Source of the DNA: Euryarchaeota archaeon UBA463
GTDB taxonomy: Archaea > Thermoplasmatota > Poseidoniia > Poseidoniales > Thalassarchaeaceae
Direction: 5' to 3'
DNA length: 51,777 bases
NCBI GenBank assembly: GCA_002501805.1
Contig: DAOI01000018.1
Span: 1-51,777 of the forward strand
Below the pieces are notes generated by a model. That model saw only the letters and a list, made by a program, of their open reading frames with translations. It was not told the origin of the DNA and made no database searches. A program made the translations under genes and the position numbers. This document shows, in pieces, positions 17,895-27,372 of this stretch (position 1 is the stretch's first letter; the number at the start of each line of letters is the position of its first letter).

Positions 17895-18193
17895 TTGACC
17901 CTAGTTGGATAGCCGGATTGGGAGTGATCCTATTTGGCGTCGGCCTGATTGGTGTGTTCACTAGGAATAACGCCATAGTAGTCCTCATGTGCATCGAGGT
18001 AATGCTCAATGCCGCCAATCTTAATTTTGTAGCTGGCACCATGCACTATGGAGACGTCAACGGATGGGTATTTACTGCAATAGCCATCGCAATTGCGGCT
18101 GCAGAGGTTGCAATCGGTCTTGCAATTTTCCTCTCACTATACAGCACACAACAGACAATTTCTCTGGACGATGCAACTACACTGAGGAACTGA
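17891..18193 (+). CDS. nuoK: Complex I subunit K
   Basis: This protein has 100 residues and three helices. Both membrane glutamates needed for proton pumping in the family are present: Glu36 (VLMCIEVMLNAANLNF) and Glu72 (AAAEVAIGLAIF). The GTG start overlaps the nuoJ2 stop by four bases, indicating coupled translation. NuoK belongs to the MrpC family and sits between NuoJ and NuoN in the membrane arm. Confidence 0.97.
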   Translation: MIDPSWIAGLGVILFGVGLIGVFTRNNAIVVLMCIEVMLNAANLNFVAGTMHYGDVNGWVFTAIAIAIAAAEVAIGLAIFLSLYSTQQTISLDDATTLRN

Positions 18194-18202
18194 GGGATAG
18201 AA

Positions 18203-20506
18203 ATGGGAGAGAGCAAGAACGAGTCTGGACTTCTGGCGTTCATACTTCCATTCCTAGCCGTGGTTCCAGCACTATACATGTTGGAGTGGGAATCCCATGA
18301 GGCTTCAATATTGATAGTCGCAATCCCCTTCATGACATTTCCTGTAATACTCATCGCAGGTCAGATCTACAATGGGACAGAATACTGGAAGGATAAGCTA
18401 AAGGAAGGTGGAATACTAGCATTAGGAGCTCTAGGAGCATCACTTTCCGCTTCCTTGTGGTTAGTCTATGATTACGTAGACTCTCTGCCCGACTTCTATG
18501 ATCAACAGAGTATCACACAATGGCTCGAGTGGGTATCTTTCGATATTCTACAGTCAGATTACACACTTACATCGGGAACCAAGATACTTGGAATGGGAGT
18601 TTGGATAGATTCCATTACTCTGATGATACTCTTCGTGGCTACTTTCCTATGCTTCCTGATCTGTTGGTTCAGCCTTGGCTACATGAATACCGATCCAATC
18701 AACGAGGACAGGAACCACAGGTTCTACGGAGAATTTGTACTATTTGCTTTGGGTATGTTTGGCATGGTCCTAGCTGACAACTTCCTCTGGCTATTCATAT
18801 TCTGGGAAGTCATGGGTCTTTGCTCATACCTCTTAATCGGTTTTTACTACTGGAAGGACAGTGCGGCATACGCCTCCAAGAAGGCCTTCCTGACTACGAG
18901 AGTGGGCGATGTCTTCCTCATGATAGGACTCTTCATCCTGTACGACATATACGGCTCACTGGAATTCTCTGTAATATTCCACGATCCTTCACTAGACGGA
19001 ATGGTGGATTCAAACAAGCTATTCTGGGCTCTCTTGATGATGTTCATTGGAGCAGTTGGCAAATCAGCTCAGTTCCCCCTGCACGTCTGGCTCCCAGACG
19101 CCATGGAGGGACCAACTCCAGTTTCCGCACTAATTCACGCCGCGACAATGGTGAATGCCGGACTCTACTTAGTGGCTAGAATGGTACCATTCGTTGACGT
19201 TGGACACCACGGAGTACCAGGTCTAGAAGAACTCGGACTCATTATTGCATACGTAGGTGGAATTACCGCATTCATGGCCGCAGCCATCGCCTTCGTTCAG
19301 AATGATATCAAGAAGGTACTGGCATACTCCACGATGAGCCAGCTCGCCTACATCTTCACAGGCCTTGGCTCAGCTCTCTGGTTCTACAACAACGACGAAC
19401 ACCACGCTGCCGTAGTGGTCTTTGGATCATCTATGTTCCATCTTTTCAACCATGCCATGGCCAAAGGGATGCTATTCATGGCGAGCGGTTCAGTAATCCA
19501 TGAAATGCATCATGCCCATGACCATATTCACCATGGTCATGCTGAAGGACACGGTCATGATTTCGATCCTCAAGATATGAGGAACATGGGGGGCCTAGCA
19601 TCTAAGATGCCTGTTACGGCGACCGCAATGATGTTTGGATCAATGTCAATCATTGGAATTCCCTTAATTGGAGGTTTCTGGTCAAAAGAGGGGATCATAG
19701 CCGAGACTTGGCTGGCCGCTCTGGAGCATGAGCCATTGATGATGGGGCCAGCAATTCTGGTATTACTTACTGCAGGAATGACAGGTTTCTACATGTCAAG
19801 AATGTGGTTTATGACATTCGCAGGATCGCCCAAATCAGAGGTAGTGAATCATGTCCACGAGGAGACACCATGGATCAAAACTCCCTTAGTGATTCTAACC
19901 ATCATAACTGCTCTCGGAGGTTTTGCCTTCGCACTTCTAGGTGCTACAGATTATCTTGCATCTGCTTACGACTATTCCGGGCATCTCAAGCTCAAGAAAT
20001 CAACATTACTAGAATCGATAATTTACAAACTGGAGTACGCATTCCTACCAGATAAGATGAATCTCAGGATCGTTGGTTGGGTTACGATCTTCCTTTCATT
20101 CATCGTGGGGCCTGTCTTTGCCGCTAGAATACACGGGGGCAAGCTAGCAGAAGGGGAGTCTTCAACACCCTTAGTTTCGTGGCTAGTCTCACTGTCATCC
20201 AAGTTTGGTAGTCAAGATGTCAGTAATCTATCAGAATCTGAGCTATCAGTAGCTCTTCAAAATAGACTCTATTTCGATGATTTGTATGAAGGGATACTGG
20301 CTAGGACAGTCATACCATTCTCAGAATTCACAGCTTGGTTCGATAGGAAAGTCATCGACGGCATGGTTAAGCAAGTAGAGTCAAAATCAGTTCTAGGCTC
20401 GGTCCAGATTAGGAATCTGACTACAGGAAGTGCACGAGACTACATTCTAATGGCCACTGTAGGGATGCTCAGTATCATAGCTCTATTATGGGGGATCAAC
20501 TCATGA
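18203..20506 (+). CDS. nuoL: Complex I antiporter-like subunit L with a His-rich loop
   Basis: This 767-residue multi-helix protein is the distal proton-pumping subunit. The core is clear: the WEVMGLCSYLLIGFYYW helix with its pump Glu, AVGKSAQFPLHVWLPDAMEGPTP, and the HNxF-like FNHAMAKGMLFMASGSVIH. Directly after this the protein has ten His in residues 433-452 (HHAHDHIHHGHAEGHGH) before QDMRNMGGL, where E. coli NuoL has a short loop. The C-terminal part carries the long lateral-helix region. GAGGGA precedes the ATG; nuoM overlaps the end. Confidence 0.96.
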   Translation: MGESKNESGLLAFILPFLAVVPALYMLEWESHEASILIVAIPFMTFPVILIAGQIYNGTEYWKDKLKEGGILALGALGASLSASLWLVYDYVDSLPDFYDQQSITQWLEWVSFDILQSDYTLTSGTKILGMGVWIDSITLMILFVATFLCFLICWFSLGYMNTDPINEDRNHRFYGEFVLFALGMFGMVLADNFLWLFIFWEVMGLCSYLLIGFYYWKDSAAYASKKAFLTTRVGDVFLMIGLFILYDIYGSLEFSVIFHDPSLDGMVDSNKLFWALLMMFIGAVGKSAQFPLHVWLPDAMEGPTPVSALIHAATMVNAGLYLVARMVPFVDVGHHGVPGLEELGLIIAYVGGITAFMAAAIAFVQNDIKKVLAYSTMSQLAYIFTGLGSALWFYNNDEHHAAVVVFGSSMFHLFNHAMAKGMLFMASGSVIHEMHHAHDHIHHGHAEGHGHDFDPQDMRNMGGLASKMPVTATAMMFGSMSIIGIPLIGGFWSKEGIIAETWLAALEHEPLMMGPAILVLLTAGMTGFYMSRMWFMTFAGSPKSEVVNHVHEETPWIKTPLVILTIITALGGFAFALLGATDYLASAYDYSGHLKLKKSTLLESIIYKLEYAFLPDKMNLRIVGWVTIFLSFIVGPVFAARIHGGKLAEGESSTPLVSWLVSLSSKFGSQDVSNLSESELSVALQNRLYFDDLYEGILARTVIPFSEFTAWFDRKVIDGMVKQVESKSVLGSVQIRNLTTGSARDYILMATVGMLSIIALLWGINS

Positions 20507-22095
20507 TTTCAGATCCACTAACAGTAATTACGATTGTTCCATTGGCAGTCAGCCTCGCTCTGTTGATACTCCCTAAGATCTCCGGGTCTGCAGAAGGGCT
20601 TGCCAGGGCATCCAGAGCTATTAGCATGGGAGTCTCTCTAGCAATGCTAGCCATCACGACCATGATCTTCTTTGGAGAAATTGGAAATGTAGACTGGACT
20701 GACTACAACTCCGGGTACTCTCTAACCAACGATGCTTTCGCCCTGATTCCTTCCATTGGAGTTCAGTGGAAGGTTGGAGCTGACGCCCTCTCCTTCCCAA
20801 TGATATGGCTCACTACCCTACTGATACCCATCTCAATGCTCGTTGAGTGGGACGCTAAGAAAGGCCATCTCTTCCATCCTTTGATCTTAATGATGGAAGG
20901 AGCACTGATTGGAGTATTCGTTTCTCTTGACATGTTTGTTTTCTACGCCTTCTGGGAGCTAACCCTGGTTCCAATGTTCTTCCTAATTATGGTCTGGGGT
21001 GGTGAGGATAGGAAATACGCATCAATGAAGTTCTTCATCTACACCTTCACAGCTAGCGTGATTATGCTAGTTGGAATTTTAGTGATGTATTTCTACACTC
21101 CAGAAGTTGCATCATCAGGCACTATTACTGGGCATACATTCGATATGTCAGTAATGATCGCCTCGTCTGATTACATTCCCAGTGAGGGCCTCAGGCATCT
21201 CGTTTGGTTACTACTACTAATCGGATTTGCAACAAAGATGCCAAGCGTCCCTGTTCACACTTGGCTTCCAGATGCTCACGTACAGGCTCCTACGGCTGGC
21301 TCAATGCTACTTGCAGGAGTCATGCTAAAGATGGGGGCATACGGTTTCCTGAGAATAGCGGTTTCTGCGTTTCCTGAATCCACAGTCGCATTCATCCCTC
21401 TGTTAATCTTCCTCGGAATGGCCAGCCTAGTTTACGGGGCTTGGGTATGCATGGGTCAGACCAATCTGAAGAGAATGGTGGCTTACTCGTCGGTATCTCA
21501 TATGGGACTCATATTCCTCGGAATCGCTACTATGCAACCACTGGGCATTGCAGGCGCTCTATTCATGATGTTCGCACATGGTATCATCAGCCCTCTTCTC
21601 TTCGCTGTTGCCGGCGCTTTCAAACACCATTATCACACGCTAGAAATAGGATCCATGAGAGGAATAGCTCACCACAGTCCATGGCTTGCCGCACACATGA
21701 TGCTAGGATGGATGGCTAGCTTAGGACTTCCACTCTTAGCAGGGTTCGTGGCCGAGGTAACAATACTGATCGCCTTCTGGATGTCATTTGGATGGCTCGT
21801 ACTGCTTCCAACTCTGACACTAATTATCACTGCAGTTTACTATCTTACTTCAATGCAGAAGACCATTTTCGAATCTAATGACCCTCATCATGGAATTCTC
21901 CCAGATACTCTTCACGGGGAAGACCCAAGGGATATCTCATGGCATGAAAATTCTGGAATGATTATCCTAGGTGCACTTACTATCCTTTTTGGAATACTCC
22001 CATTCATATTCTGGGATATGATGTCAGAATGGAGCTCCGGATTTCTAATCGATACTTTGGTTGAGGCTATGCAGTCAGAGGGGGTGAAGCCTTGA
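20503..22095 (+). CDS. nuoM: Complex I antiporter-like subunit M
   Basis: This 530-residue protein of about 14 helices belongs to the MrpD-like antiporter family. The helix YAFWELTLVPMFFLIMVWGG carries the conserved pump Glu. ATKMPSVPVHTWLPDAHVQAPT is the TM7-8 signature with the conserved Lys. ATG 20503 is chosen because it forms an ATGA overlap with the nuoL stop and has GGGGGA upstream; an in-frame ATG at 20488 would add five residues. It is followed by nuoN with a four-base overlap. Confidence 0.97.
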   Translation: MISDPLTVITIVPLAVSLALLILPKISGSAEGLARASRAISMGVSLAMLAITTMIFFGEIGNVDWTDYNSGYSLTNDAFALIPSIGVQWKVGADALSFPMIWLTTLLIPISMLVEWDAKKGHLFHPLILMMEGALIGVFVSLDMFVFYAFWELTLVPMFFLIMVWGGEDRKYASMKFFIYTFTASVIMLVGILVMYFYTPEVASSGTITGHTFDMSVMIASSDYIPSEGLRHLVWLLLLIGFATKMPSVPVHTWLPDAHVQAPTAGSMLLAGVMLKMGAYGFLRIAVSAFPESTVAFIPLLIFLGMASLVYGAWVCMGQTNLKRMVAYSSVSHMGLIFLGIATMQPLGIAGALFMMFAHGIISPLLFAVAGAFKHHYHTLEIGSMRGIAHHSPWLAAHMMLGWMASLGLPLLAGFVAEVTILIAFWMSFGWLVLLPTLTLIITAVYYLTSMQKTIFESNDPHHGILPDTLHGEDPRDISWHENSGMIILGALTILFGILPFIFWDMMSEWSSGFLIDTLVEAMQSEGVKP

Positions 22096-23795
22096 ATTCG
22101 ATAGGTCAGCTTTCTCTCGATTCCGAAACTGCATCATCCATGATGCCCGAACTAATAATGCTCCTAGGACTCATTGCCATTGTAGTCGTCCCCAATCTAG
22201 GTGATGCCAAATTTAGACTGCCTCTGACATCTGTTAGAGTACCTGTACTTCTCGGAGGATCAAGATTTGAACTAACTAATGATCCAAGAATGCCAAATAG
22301 GATTTCAAATCTAACATTCTCATTAGCCCTCCTATCATCATTACTGCTCATATCAGAATCGCCAAGTGAGGTTGGAGGAATTTTAGCGGTCGATAGTTTC
22401 AGTAGATTATTCTCAACCATGTTCCTTGCCGCACTTCTGTTGGTCAGTATTGCAACTACGCACCGGCTCCCCGCGAAGACAAATGCACATATTCCAAAAG
22501 AGTCAGACTCAGAGAGCGTATTCGATAGGAAAATCTCCATCCTCATAGATAACAGGAGACAGGTAGATTTCTACATTCTCCTGATTATGGTTGGCCTAGG
22601 TATGACCATGATGACGATGGCAACAAATTTGTTCATGCTGATAGTCTGTATTGAGCTGGCATCACTATCAACATATGTCCTAGTTGCTTTCCATAAGGAA
22701 GACGGCACTGGAGGCGAGGCTGGTGCGAAATACTTCATCGTGGGGTCGGTCGCTTCTGCTATCGGCATTTACGGCATGTCCCTGCTTTATCTTTGGTCGG
22801 GAAGTCTAGATCTAGAAATATTGAGACAAAGCTGGCTTTCGATGGATGGAATAGATCCCTTCGCAGCCTTTGGCATAGGTATGATGCTAGTGGCATTCGG
22901 GTTCAAAGTCAGCGCAGCCCCATTCCACCTAGCAGCTCCCGATGCATACTCTGGAGCGGCCTCCCAAGTATCAGGACTTCTTGCTACTGCATCCAAGGCC
23001 ATGGGATTCTTAGCATTATTCAGGGTCCTTGTGATGATCACCGTTCCAGATGGATCTGAGGCAATTTGGATGATTGCACTGGGTATCTTCGCGATTGTAA
23101 CAATGACTTGGGGGAACCTAGCCGCACTAACCAGTGAGAACCCAAAAAGGATGCTCGCTTACTCCAGTGTAGCTCATGCGGGATACATGCTAGCGGCTAT
23201 TGCAGTAGTAGGAAGTGGAATCTCAAGTGTGGATCAAAACGCAATCATCCTAACTGCTGTCTCATTCCATCTTTTCGTTCTAGTCCTCTTTAAGTTGGGT
23301 GCTTTCCTAGTCCTAGCTCTACTTGAAACCGAAGGAAAGGGACATGAGATAGAGCATCTTTACGGTTTAGGAAGAAGAGACCCTCTAATCGCAGGCTCCA
23401 TGTTTTTGTTTGTTCTCTCTCTCGCAGGAGTTCCGCCACTGTCAGGATTCCTCTCGAAACTTCTGATGATTAACGGAATAGTCTCGACCTCGGCATCCAC
23501 TGGCTCTTCCAGTAGCGTTGACATAGTTTCATGGGCTGAGTCTGTAGATCCATTATTCTGGTTAGCAGCGGCAATCGTACTGAATAGCGCACTCTCTCTG
23601 TTCTATTACCTCAGAATAGGATTAGTGATGTTCTTCGAAGAACCGTCAACTGAAAAATCACTTAGAGCTGCTCCTTCACTGAGAATGGCTATTTTCGCCT
23701 GCGCTCTACTAACTGTACTATGTGGCATTGGCCCTGTAAGTGAGTGGCTATTGGATACAGTTTCCTCAGCAATAGACTCACTCATGTATGAGTGA
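22092..23795 (+). CDS. nuoN: Complex I antiporter-like subunit N
   Basis: This 567-residue multi-helix protein is the third antiporter-like subunit, next to NuoK in the membrane arm. VCIELASLSTYVLVAFHKED carries the pump Glu. GFKVSAAPFHLAAPDAYSGA is the conserved TM7-8 Lys region. An extra hydrophilic loop with two charged clusters (about residues 127-157) lies between early helices. The start is TTG at 22092, within TTGA formed with the nuoM stop, with GGGGTGA just upstream. Its 3' end overlaps the aIF1A gene by eight bases. Confidence 0.95.
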   Translation: MNSIGQLSLDSETASSMMPELIMLLGLIAIVVVPNLGDAKFRLPLTSVRVPVLLGGSRFELTNDPRMPNRISNLTFSLALLSSLLLISESPSEVGGILAVDSFSRLFSTMFLAALLLVSIATTHRLPAKTNAHIPKESDSESVFDRKISILIDNRRQVDFYILLIMVGLGMTMMTMATNLFMLIVCIELASLSTYVLVAFHKEDGTGGEAGAKYFIVGSVASAIGIYGMSLLYLWSGSLDLEILRQSWLSMDGIDPFAAFGIGMMLVAFGFKVSAAPFHLAAPDAYSGAASQVSGLLATASKAMGFLALFRVLVMITVPDGSEAIWMIALGIFAIVTMTWGNLAALTSENPKRMLAYSSVAHAGYMLAAIAVVGSGISSVDQNAIILTAVSFHLFVLVLFKLGAFLVLALLETEGKGHEIEHLYGLGRRDPLIAGSMFLFVLSLAGVPPLSGFLSKLLMINGIVSTSASTGSSSSVDIVSWAESVDPLFWLAAAIVLNSALSLFYYLRIGLVMFFEEPSTEKSLRAAPSLRMAIFACALLTVLCGIGPVSEWLLDTVSSAIDSLMYE

Positions 23796-24354
23796 TGATG
23801 CTCAACTTCACATAGGTGACTCTCGACGGAGCTTCGTGGCTCGTAGGGAGGAGAAGGTCGATTTCGAGCGACTAGCTCAGCTAGAGTCTGGGTCAGGAGA
23901 TAGAATCAGGGTCCCCCTTCCAAACAGAAAAGTGAACGAGATGTTTGCCATTGCCGATGAGATATTAGGTGGAAGAAGAATCAGGGCAGTTTGTGAAGAT
24001 GGCCTCAGTAGGATTTCTAGGATCCCTGGGAAGATGAGAAGAAGGCAGTGGGTCAGAGAAGGAGACCTCATAGTCGTACAACCATGGGATTTTCAGGATG
24101 AGAAAGCAAATGTATGCATGAGGTATACCAAGACTCAGTCATTGTATCTCTCAAGAAAGGGAGCTCTTCCAGAAATCGTCGATCTTTTCGGCCTATCAGA
24201 GGAAAGAACAAATTTGGAAGAAGAAGATATTTCAGAGAATATCGATGATGAGATTCAAGAAACAGTCGATTCTCCTGAAGAATCTACCGAGAAGGTAGAG
24301 AATTCTCCCCCTACAAGTAATGATGAGGACGACATAGACTCATTCTTTGGGTGA
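23788..24354 (+). CDS. Translation initiation factor aIF1A with N- and C-terminal extensions
   Basis: The OB-fold core is plain at about residues 45-127: ILGGRRIRAVCEDGLSRISR, then IPGKMRRRQWVREGDLIVVQ and a PWDF segment. aIF1A binds the ribosomal A site during start-codon selection. The protein is 188 residues, against about 100-115 for most archaeal versions. It has about 40 extra N-terminal residues and an acidic C-terminal tail of about 55 that ends DDIDSFFG. A tail of this kind is known in eukaryotic eIF1A, where it binds eIF5B. The ATG lies inside nuoN, so this gene is coupled to the complex I operon. Confidence 0.94.
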   Translation: MSDDAQLHIGDSRRSFVARREEKVDFERLAQLESGSGDRIRVPLPNRKVNEMFAIADEILGGRRIRAVCEDGLSRISRIPGKMRRRQWVREGDLIVVQPWDFQDEKANVCMRYTKTQSLYLSRKGALPEIVDLFGLSEERTNLEEEDISENIDDEIQETVDSPEESTEKVENSPPTSNDEDDIDSFFG

Positions 24355-24358
24355 GAAA

Positions 24359-25237
24359 ATGGATTTTGATGAGCACTGGGATGAAGACCCGGATGCAATA
24401 ATGAAATCTCAGACTAAACATGATTGGATGTCCGAACCAAGATTCAAGAAAATATTCAATGAGATAGAAGACGGACTACAAGGTGTCCTAGGCAAGGGCC
24501 CCTTCGAATGGGTGGACAAGAGGGTATTCGACGCTGTTTTTGACAAGTCAACACTCCTTGCTGTACACAAACTGATGCAAAAGGGCGATATTGAGACAAT
24601 CGACTACCCTATTGCAAGAGGCAAGGAAGCTCACGTATTTCATGCCACATCAGCTAATGGTGCAGTTGCTGTAAAGATATTTCATACTACTAATGCCGTG
24701 TTCAAAGGACTAGCCAAGTATATCGATGGTGATCCAAGATTTAGCGGATTGTCTGGGAGGCATAGGGAACTGGTCAACATATGGGTGAAGAAAGAATTCA
24801 GGAATCTTAGGAGAATGAGGAAATATGGAATTAGGGCCCCACTCCCAATTTCCCATCATAAGAATGTCCTAGTGATGGAGCTCATTGGCTCAGAGAGGGC
24901 CGCCCCTAGGCTACGTGACATCGAAATAAAAGAAAAATTCGAGACATTCACAGAAATGCTAGATATGGTCGCAGTAGCATGGCAGAAAGCTAATTTGGTT
25001 CATGCTGACCTAAGTGAGTACAACATTCTCTGGCATGATGGAGAACCATGGTTCATTGATGTCGGCCAAGGAGTAACTGATCAGCACCCACATTCTGAGG
25101 AATTTCTAGTCAGAGATGTTTCCAGACTAGTTCATTGGATTAGTAAACAAGGATATGACGTCGAGCTAGCAGATTGTATGCTCAGGGTTCTGGAAGAGCC
25201 CGTACCCGAGTTACAACCCCTCCCGGGCGGGGATTAA
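24359..25237 (+). CDS. rio1: RIO1-family atypical serine kinase
   Basis: This 292-residue kinase/ATPase acts in late small-subunit ribosome maturation in the RIO family. GKEAHVFHA is the ATP-binding loop and VAVKIFHT holds the conserved Lys. HADLSEYN (215-222) gives catalytic Asp217 and Asn222, and IDVGQG gives metal-binding Asp234. ATG 24359 is chosen because GGGTGAG lies five bases upstream; a TTG at 24347 would overlap the previous gene. It is flanked by aIF1A and a Dim2-like KH protein, an arrangement often seen in archaea. Confidence 0.96.
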   Translation: MDFDEHWDEDPDAIMKSQTKHDWMSEPRFKKIFNEIEDGLQGVLGKGPFEWVDKRVFDAVFDKSTLLAVHKLMQKGDIETIDYPIARGKEAHVFHATSANGAVAVKIFHTTNAVFKGLAKYIDGDPRFSGLSGRHRELVNIWVKKEFRNLRRMRKYGIRAPLPISHHKNVLVMELIGSERAAPRLRDIEIKEKFETFTEMLDMVAVAWQKANLVHADLSEYNILWHDGEPWFIDVGQGVTDQHPHSEEFLVRDVSRLVHWISKQGYDVELADCMLRVLEEPVPELQPLPGGD

Positions 25238-25250
25238 AGAGAGAAGCCCT

Positions 25251-25991
25251 GTGGATTGGCCCATGGAACCAGTGGCCCGCATCCCTAAGGATCGTATAGC
25301 GGTCATAATCGGCAGAGGCGGGGCAACCAGGAAGATGATCGAAGAAGCCTGCGGGGCGAAGTTGGAAATAGATTCTAGAACAGGAGAAGTTTCAGTAGAT
25401 TGGGCAGATTCTGAAGTAGATCCAGTAATCAGGATGAAGACTCCTGATGTTATACTCGCCATAGGAAGGGGATTATCGCCCAAAAGAGCCGTCCAACTTC
25501 TAGAGGACGAAATACACCTTCAAATGTACGATATTAGGGAATGGGTTGGTAGACAACCAAACCAAATTAGGAGAATGAGGAGTAGACTGATAGGTAGGAA
25601 CGGACTCATCAGAAGTAGAATAGAGGAGCTTTCCGGCACCGAGATAGCCATATATGGATCCTCGGTGATAATTATCGGGGACGATATGGGTCTTGAGATT
25701 GCCAATCCGGCCATAGAGTCCATTCTAAGAGGGGCTGAGCACGGTAGCGTGTTGCATGGTCTTGAGAAGGACAGGAAAAGACAACGCATTCGATCCAGAA
25801 GTTTGGAGAGCTACGAAGAGAGGAGTGAGAAATCATCCGCCTTCGACTCACTTGTTCCCGGCCTTTCTGCAGCCAGAAGAAGAAGGGAGAGAAGACTGAC
25901 GGACTCTCAGGTCGATCCCGAAGACTCTGAAGCTGTGAAAGAGATGCTGGAACTAGCGGAAGATGAGAAAATCACCTATGAAGAGGAGTGA
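25251..25991 (+). CDS. KH-domain RNA-binding protein, Dim2/Pno1-like
   Basis: This 246-residue protein has two KH domains. The first carries GRGGATRKMIEE (about residues 19-30). The second is the divergent type, with RLIGRNGLIRSRIEELSG (about 106-123). This is the pattern of archaeal homologs of Krr1/Dim2/Pno1, which bind the 3' end of small-subunit rRNA. The C-terminal 70 residues are charged and probably disordered. The start is GTG 25251 or ATG 25263. Position after RIO1 supports a joint role in 30S maturation. Confidence 0.92.
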   Translation: MDWPMEPVARIPKDRIAVIIGRGGATRKMIEEACGAKLEIDSRTGEVSVDWADSEVDPVIRMKTPDVILAIGRGLSPKRAVQLLEDEIHLQMYDIREWVGRQPNQIRRMRSRLIGRNGLIRSRIEELSGTEIAIYGSSVIIIGDDMGLEIANPAIESILRGAEHGSVLHGLEKDRKRQRIRSRSLESYEERSEKSSAFDSLVPGLSAARRRRERRLTDSQVDPEDSEAVKEMLELAEDEKITYEEE

Positions 25992-26033
25992 ATTCTTCCG
26001 CCATTTCTAAGTCCTGAACCTCTTCGTAGTAGT

Positions 26034-27314
26034 GTGACTGGTCGCAATTACAAACTCTATGACTACGAAAAGTGGTCTATATACGCCCTTACCGCCATTA
26101 CAACTCTGCTTTTCTCAGCACTCTTCCTCAATATTCTCGATATCACAAATCCATTGACAGATTTCGTCACTAATTACTACGTTAACCCCGTTCTTGATGA
26201 ATCAGGAGGGGATGCTGGATACAATGTGACTAACACAGTCACCTATGCTGTGGTACTGGCTCTATTCGTTGCGGCACTTAGCGCGTGGCTCCGGGTTCTT
26301 GACATCGATCCCAGTGATGCTACACTTCTCGCGCTACTTCCGTATGTCTTCTGGGCCGCGCTCGGAGAGGTTGTGGAAGATGCTGATATGTTCGACTCAT
26401 CGATGGCCCCGCTATTTGTAAGCCCAAGTATACATTTCCAGACGGCCTTATGGGTCATTATCGCTGGTTCGATCGGTTATCATGTCAGGAATTATGGGTC
26501 CAAAATCAGTGATTCGGAGAAGGACAGAATTCTCGAATCACTATGCATGATAGTAATTTTTGTTCAATTTCTTGTCTTCGGGCACTCCATTTCCTCTAGC
26601 GAGGTGGGGGGCGAACTAGATTTGACGATATTTGCAGTAATTGGAATATCAGCAATCATGCTACCCATCTTCTTCAGAGAATCAATCTCTGAATTCTCAT
26701 ATATTCAGAAGTCTGTTTACCTAGTTGGTTGTGGAGGCGTCCTGATATTCTTTGGAGCTCTGGTATCCTTTGCAACAGTCCTTCCAGAAGACAAACTATC
26801 TCTCTGGCCACTGATTATTGTGATAGGAGTGCCTCTACTATTGTGCTATACAATGTTCTCTGTTGGAATAGAGTCTTCCAGAAAACTTTCCCAAAGAGGG
26901 TTTGTTGCTGGAATTCTCCCTGAGGGAATATCTGAGCTAGACTACGAAGATCTCGTCTCGGAAGATAAGACATTCGTGGAAGAGAATAGGAATAAAGCAG
27001 TCTTAGCATATCCCGTTGTATTTCTTTCAGTATCCGGGCAGGTGATGGATGGTCTGGCTACATGGATAGGAATTGAGTACTTCGGATATGACGAGAAGCA
27101 CCTCCTATCAGCAAGAATAATCGAGGAGTTTGGCAACACATTTGGATTTACAATGGTAAAGGCAGGTCTTGGGATTATCATCTGGTGGTTCTATGCTAAA
27201 GCGAACTTTGAGAACAGGCAACAACACCTTAGATTACTTGTCGGACTCATGATTTTAGTAGTGGGTATGGCACCTGGATTGAGAGGTGTCGGAAGACTAG
27301 TAATAGGTCAGTGA
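26034..27314 (+). CDS. DUF63-family multi-helix membrane protein
   Basis: This 426-residue protein has about ten predicted transmembrane helices. The phrases LGEVVEDADMF, FVSPSIHFQTA and the later GQVMDGLATWIGIEYFGYDEKH match the archaeal DUF63 family of unknown function. Repeated acidic and aromatic residues inside helices suggest a transport or enzymatic pocket, but no reaction is known. The start is GTG at 26034, 42 bases after the KH gene, so it may be the last gene of that transcript or have its own promoter. Confidence 0.88.
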   Translation: MTGRNYKLYDYEKWSIYALTAITTLLFSALFLNILDITNPLTDFVTNYYVNPVLDESGGDAGYNVTNTVTYAVVLALFVAALSAWLRVLDIDPSDATLLALLPYVFWAALGEVVEDADMFDSSMAPLFVSPSIHFQTALWVIIAGSIGYHVRNYGSKISDSEKDRILESLCMIVIFVQFLVFGHSISSSEVGGELDLTIFAVIGISAIMLPIFFRESISEFSYIQKSVYLVGCGGVLIFFGALVSFATVLPEDKLSLWPLIIVIGVPLLLCYTMFSVGIESSRKLSQRGFVAGILPEGISELDYEDLVSEDKTFVEENRNKAVLAYPVVFLSVSGQVMDGLATWIGIEYFGYDEKHLLSARIIEEFGNTFGFTMVKAGLGIIIWWFYAKANFENRQQHLRLLVGLMILVVGMAPGLRGVGRLVIGQ

Positions 27315-27341
27315 ACCTTGAAATCAGGGATACTCACTCCA

Positions 27342-27351
27342 TTCAATTGAA
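27342..27351. promoter_or_regulatory. 10-bp perfect palindrome before the leucine-degradation genes
   Basis: TTCAATTGAA lies 21 bases upstream of the carboxylase start, in a 58-base spacer. Palindromes of this size can be operator half-sites, but a short AT-rich palindrome may also occur by chance. Confidence 0.25.
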
Positions 27352-27372
27352 GACTCGCACATCATCACGGAT

